DNA of 7,556 bases from CAZNDN01 sp964571815 (GTDB lineage: Bacteria; Fibrobacterota; Chitinivibrionia; Chitinivibrionales; WJKA01), in the NCBI GenBank assembly GCA_964571815.1, contig CAZNDN010000171.1, positions 1 to 7,556 of the forward strand, written 5' to 3'. The position numbers and the translations under genes were made by a program. Under the pieces are notes generated by a model. It was given only the letters and a program-made list of their open reading frames with translations. It had not been told where the DNA came from and searched no databases. Below, one piece after another: positions 6,491 to 7,556 of the stretch (position 1 is the first letter of the stretch; each line of letters opens with the position of its first letter).

Positions 6491-6736
6491 TCAGGCTGGA
6501 ATCCGCAGCTTCTCGTAAAGGAATTCGGGAGCGATGTCAGCTCCATTGGGCCGGCAGAGAGTGTGAAATTCCGGATGCACAGCCACAGCCTTGAACACGG
6601 CAGGATCCCTCAGCGGTTCGAACATCTCGCCGTAGAGTTCATCGGCCGGATCCACATCCCCCTGAGTTCCATCGTCAAACCGAATGTGAACAACAAACCC
6701 GTTCCTGTACCGCGCCTCAATAACTCTTGGTATCAT
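6491..6736 (-). CDS. DUF2442 domain protein
   Basis: A complete 81-residue protein with the family pattern throughout: MIPRVIEARY, FDDGTQGDVDPADELYG, MFEPLRDP, HPEFHTLCRPNGADIAPEFL and YEKLRI. Length is normal. GGAG at 6747-6744 lies 7 nt before the ATG. DUF2442 proteins are small soluble proteins of unproven biochemical role, usually encoded right after a DUF4160 gene and often grouped with toxin-antitoxin-like pairs. Here the DUF4160 partner is damaged, so this gene may be an orphan, although its own frame is intact. It is probably translated from the same transcript as the upstream remnant. Confidence 0.9.
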   Translation of the reverse strand: MIPRVIEARYRNGFVVHIRFDDGTQGDVDPADELYGEMFEPLRDPAVFKAVAVHPEFHTLCRPNGADIAPEFLYEKLRIPA

Positions 6737-6740
6737 GACA

Positions 6741-6876
6741 CTACTCCAGTGGGGCGATCTTGTTCGCCGGACGTCCTGCCTGAATCAGCTCCCAATCTTC
6801 CAGCAATACTTCCCCATCCGTTTCAACGGCCTGTATGCAATGCTGCCTCGAGCACAGCATCCGTACCCGTCGGAAA
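6741..6876 (-). pseudogene. 3' remnant of a DUF4160 gene
   Basis: Just upstream of the DUF2442 start, one frame reads VLLEDWELIQAGRPANKIAP, then LE and a TAG at 6743-6741. This is the characteristic DUF4160 C-terminus. It ends 4 nt before the DUF2442 ATG, the normal operon layout. Upstream in a different frame, FPTGTDAVLEAALH (6876-6835) resembles the family segment FP-x(n)-VLEWA-x-LH, which suggests a frameshift with roughly 16 extra bases. The N-terminal two thirds, which should carry the HFH motif, are not found before 6960. The tail match is strong. The frameshifted part is tentative. Confidence 0.65.
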
Positions 6877-7061
6877 AATAGTAACTATCAGGCCACACCC
6901 GGTAGTCCTCAGGGCTGTCCTGAGCATCATCCCGACCGACATCGAGGGACTCATGATGAGCCTTTCAGGGGGCGCATCCTGAGCTGTTCAATGAAATCAC
7001 CAGGTCAGGTACCTGGATACGGTGCTGCTGACGACCTCGCAGGACCTGTCATACCCGTCAC
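6877..7061. other. Stretch without a recognisable gene
   Basis: The DUF4160 N-terminus would be expected here but was not found in any frame. There is a 10-bp palindrome caggtacctg (7006-7015), inside ccagg...cctgg (7000-7016), leading into the stem-loop cluster to the right. Confidence 0.4.
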
Positions 7062-7190
7062 TTCGGATTCGGCCGGGCTTAACCTTGCCGTGCCCGGCCG
7101 CCGAACACGTGGCGTAAGCCCCTTTCCGCCACGCACCGAGGGCAACAGCCCTCCCTTCACGTCGTCATCCGGGGAGCCGGTACGACGACG
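7062..7190. ncRNA. Candidate structured RNA: four consecutive strong stem-loops
   Basis: Stem A: ttcgg (7062-7066), a 3-nt bulge and cggccgggc (7070-7078) pair with gcccggccg (7092-7100) and ccgaa (7101-7105), 14 bp in all. Stem B: cgtggcg (7108-7114) with cgccacg (7127-7133). Stem C: gagggc (7138-7143) with gccctc (7148-7153), loop aaca. Stem D: cgtcgtc (7160-7166) with gacgacg (7184-7190), with an inner ccgg/ccgg. The stems are separated by only 2 to 6 nt, and no convincing coding frame covers the stretch. This is typical of a folded RNA or a mobile-element end. The strand is unknown. It does not resemble tRNA, rRNA or RNase P. Confidence 0.45.
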
Positions 7191-7230
7191 CATGGTTCGC
7201 CCGATCTACGACAGGTCGTTGCTCCGCAAA

Positions 7231-7556
7231 CTACCGCTTGTAGATACCCTTCGACACCAGCGTCCTGCCGGCGCCCGGGGGTTCGGGGAGCGAGCGATGA
7301 AGGAATTCGAACTGGAAGCTCTTGAACCCTCGAGCGTAGCGAGGTGCGATCCTTCCCGGTCGCGGCGGCCAGCCGTCGCCGAAGCGCGCCTTGTACAGAG
7401 AGTCGCGCTTCAGGGAAATCCCGTTCTCAACCACCAGGCTGTCGTCGCAGGTATCCAGCTCCGTCCAGTAGTCGACCGAAAACGTGTCGCCAACCGGGTC
7501 CCAGTCGGACTCCAGGATCCCGTTACATTTGTAGACCAGCGTCCCGAGAATTTCAA
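7231..7556 (-). pseudogene. C-terminal part of a LamG-like (concanavalin-fold) protein, truncated by TAG
   Basis: An open frame enters from the right edge and runs 107 residues to TAG 7233-7231. The segment NGISLKRDSLYKARFGDGW, then FKSFQFEF, SLPEPPGAGRTLVSKGIYKR, resembles the first half of a LamG/concanavalin-type lectin domain, where a strand with F-x-[VF]-E-F and a following LVSKG are typical. A complete LamG domain would run on for roughly 100 more residues, but the frame past the TAG (FAEQRPVVDR) does not continue the pattern and soon meets TGA. The gene therefore looks truncated. The part before the LamG-like segment (DWDPVGDTFSVDYW) is not assigned. The true start lies outside the window. 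It could be an intact gene with a short tail, but this is less likely. Confidence 0.45.

Noticed and set aside
6850..6935. Minus-strand frame with DSPEDYRVWPDSYYFSDG, plausible-looking protein
   Set aside because: It has no start or ribosome site in place, overlaps the DUF4160-like segment in another frame and matches no family I recognise.
6470..6982. Plus-strand open frame opposite DUF2442 and the DUF4160 tail
   Set aside because: Both minus-strand family matches are strong and this frame has no recognisable motif.

Overview
The window looks like an accessory stretch of a bacterial genome built around secreted polysaccharide breakdown, with decaying genes on both sides. The large enzyme ends in a domain resembling type IX secretion (T9SS) C-terminal sorting domains. 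Together with DUF5060 and LamG-like pieces and a GntR/LacI-type regulator, this suggests a Fibrobacterota- or Bacteroidota-like carbohydrate degrader. That assignment is an inference from domain style, not a taxonomic result.

Left part (1-1396, minus strand): the first codons of a gene leaving the window (1-17) overlap the end of a PIN-domain (VapC-type) toxin gene (14-496) that carries an internal TAG. Next comes the 5' part of a second DUF5060 protein (674-1105), with its signal peptide, an internal TAG and no catalytic domain. Between it and the large gene lie four consecutive stem-loops (1265-1386), two of them long perfect palindromes.

Centre (1397-6297): a 1074-residue secreted glycoside hydrolase-like protein (1397-4621, minus) lies divergent from a 486-residue regulator (4834-6294, plus). 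The hydrolase carries a signal peptide, DUF5060, a catalytic barrel, FN3, a propeller of about seven repeats and a sorting-type tail. The regulator has two tandem GntR-type winged helices and a LacI-like sugar-sensor region. The 212-bp gap between their starts holds an AT-rich block and short direct repeats. The simplest model is that the regulator senses a sugar and controls the enzyme, and perhaps itself. The DUF5060 remnant would be a former second enzyme of the same locus.

Right part (6298-7556, minus-strand genes): an intact DUF2442 gene (6491-6736) follows the damaged 3' end of a DUF4160 gene, its usual operon partner. Upstream lies about 130 nt with four strong stem-loops (7062-7190), possibly a structured RNA or a mobile-element end. 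The window closes with the tail of a LamG-like protein cut short by a TAG at 7231. No tRNA, rRNA, CRISPR array, transposase or integrase was seen.
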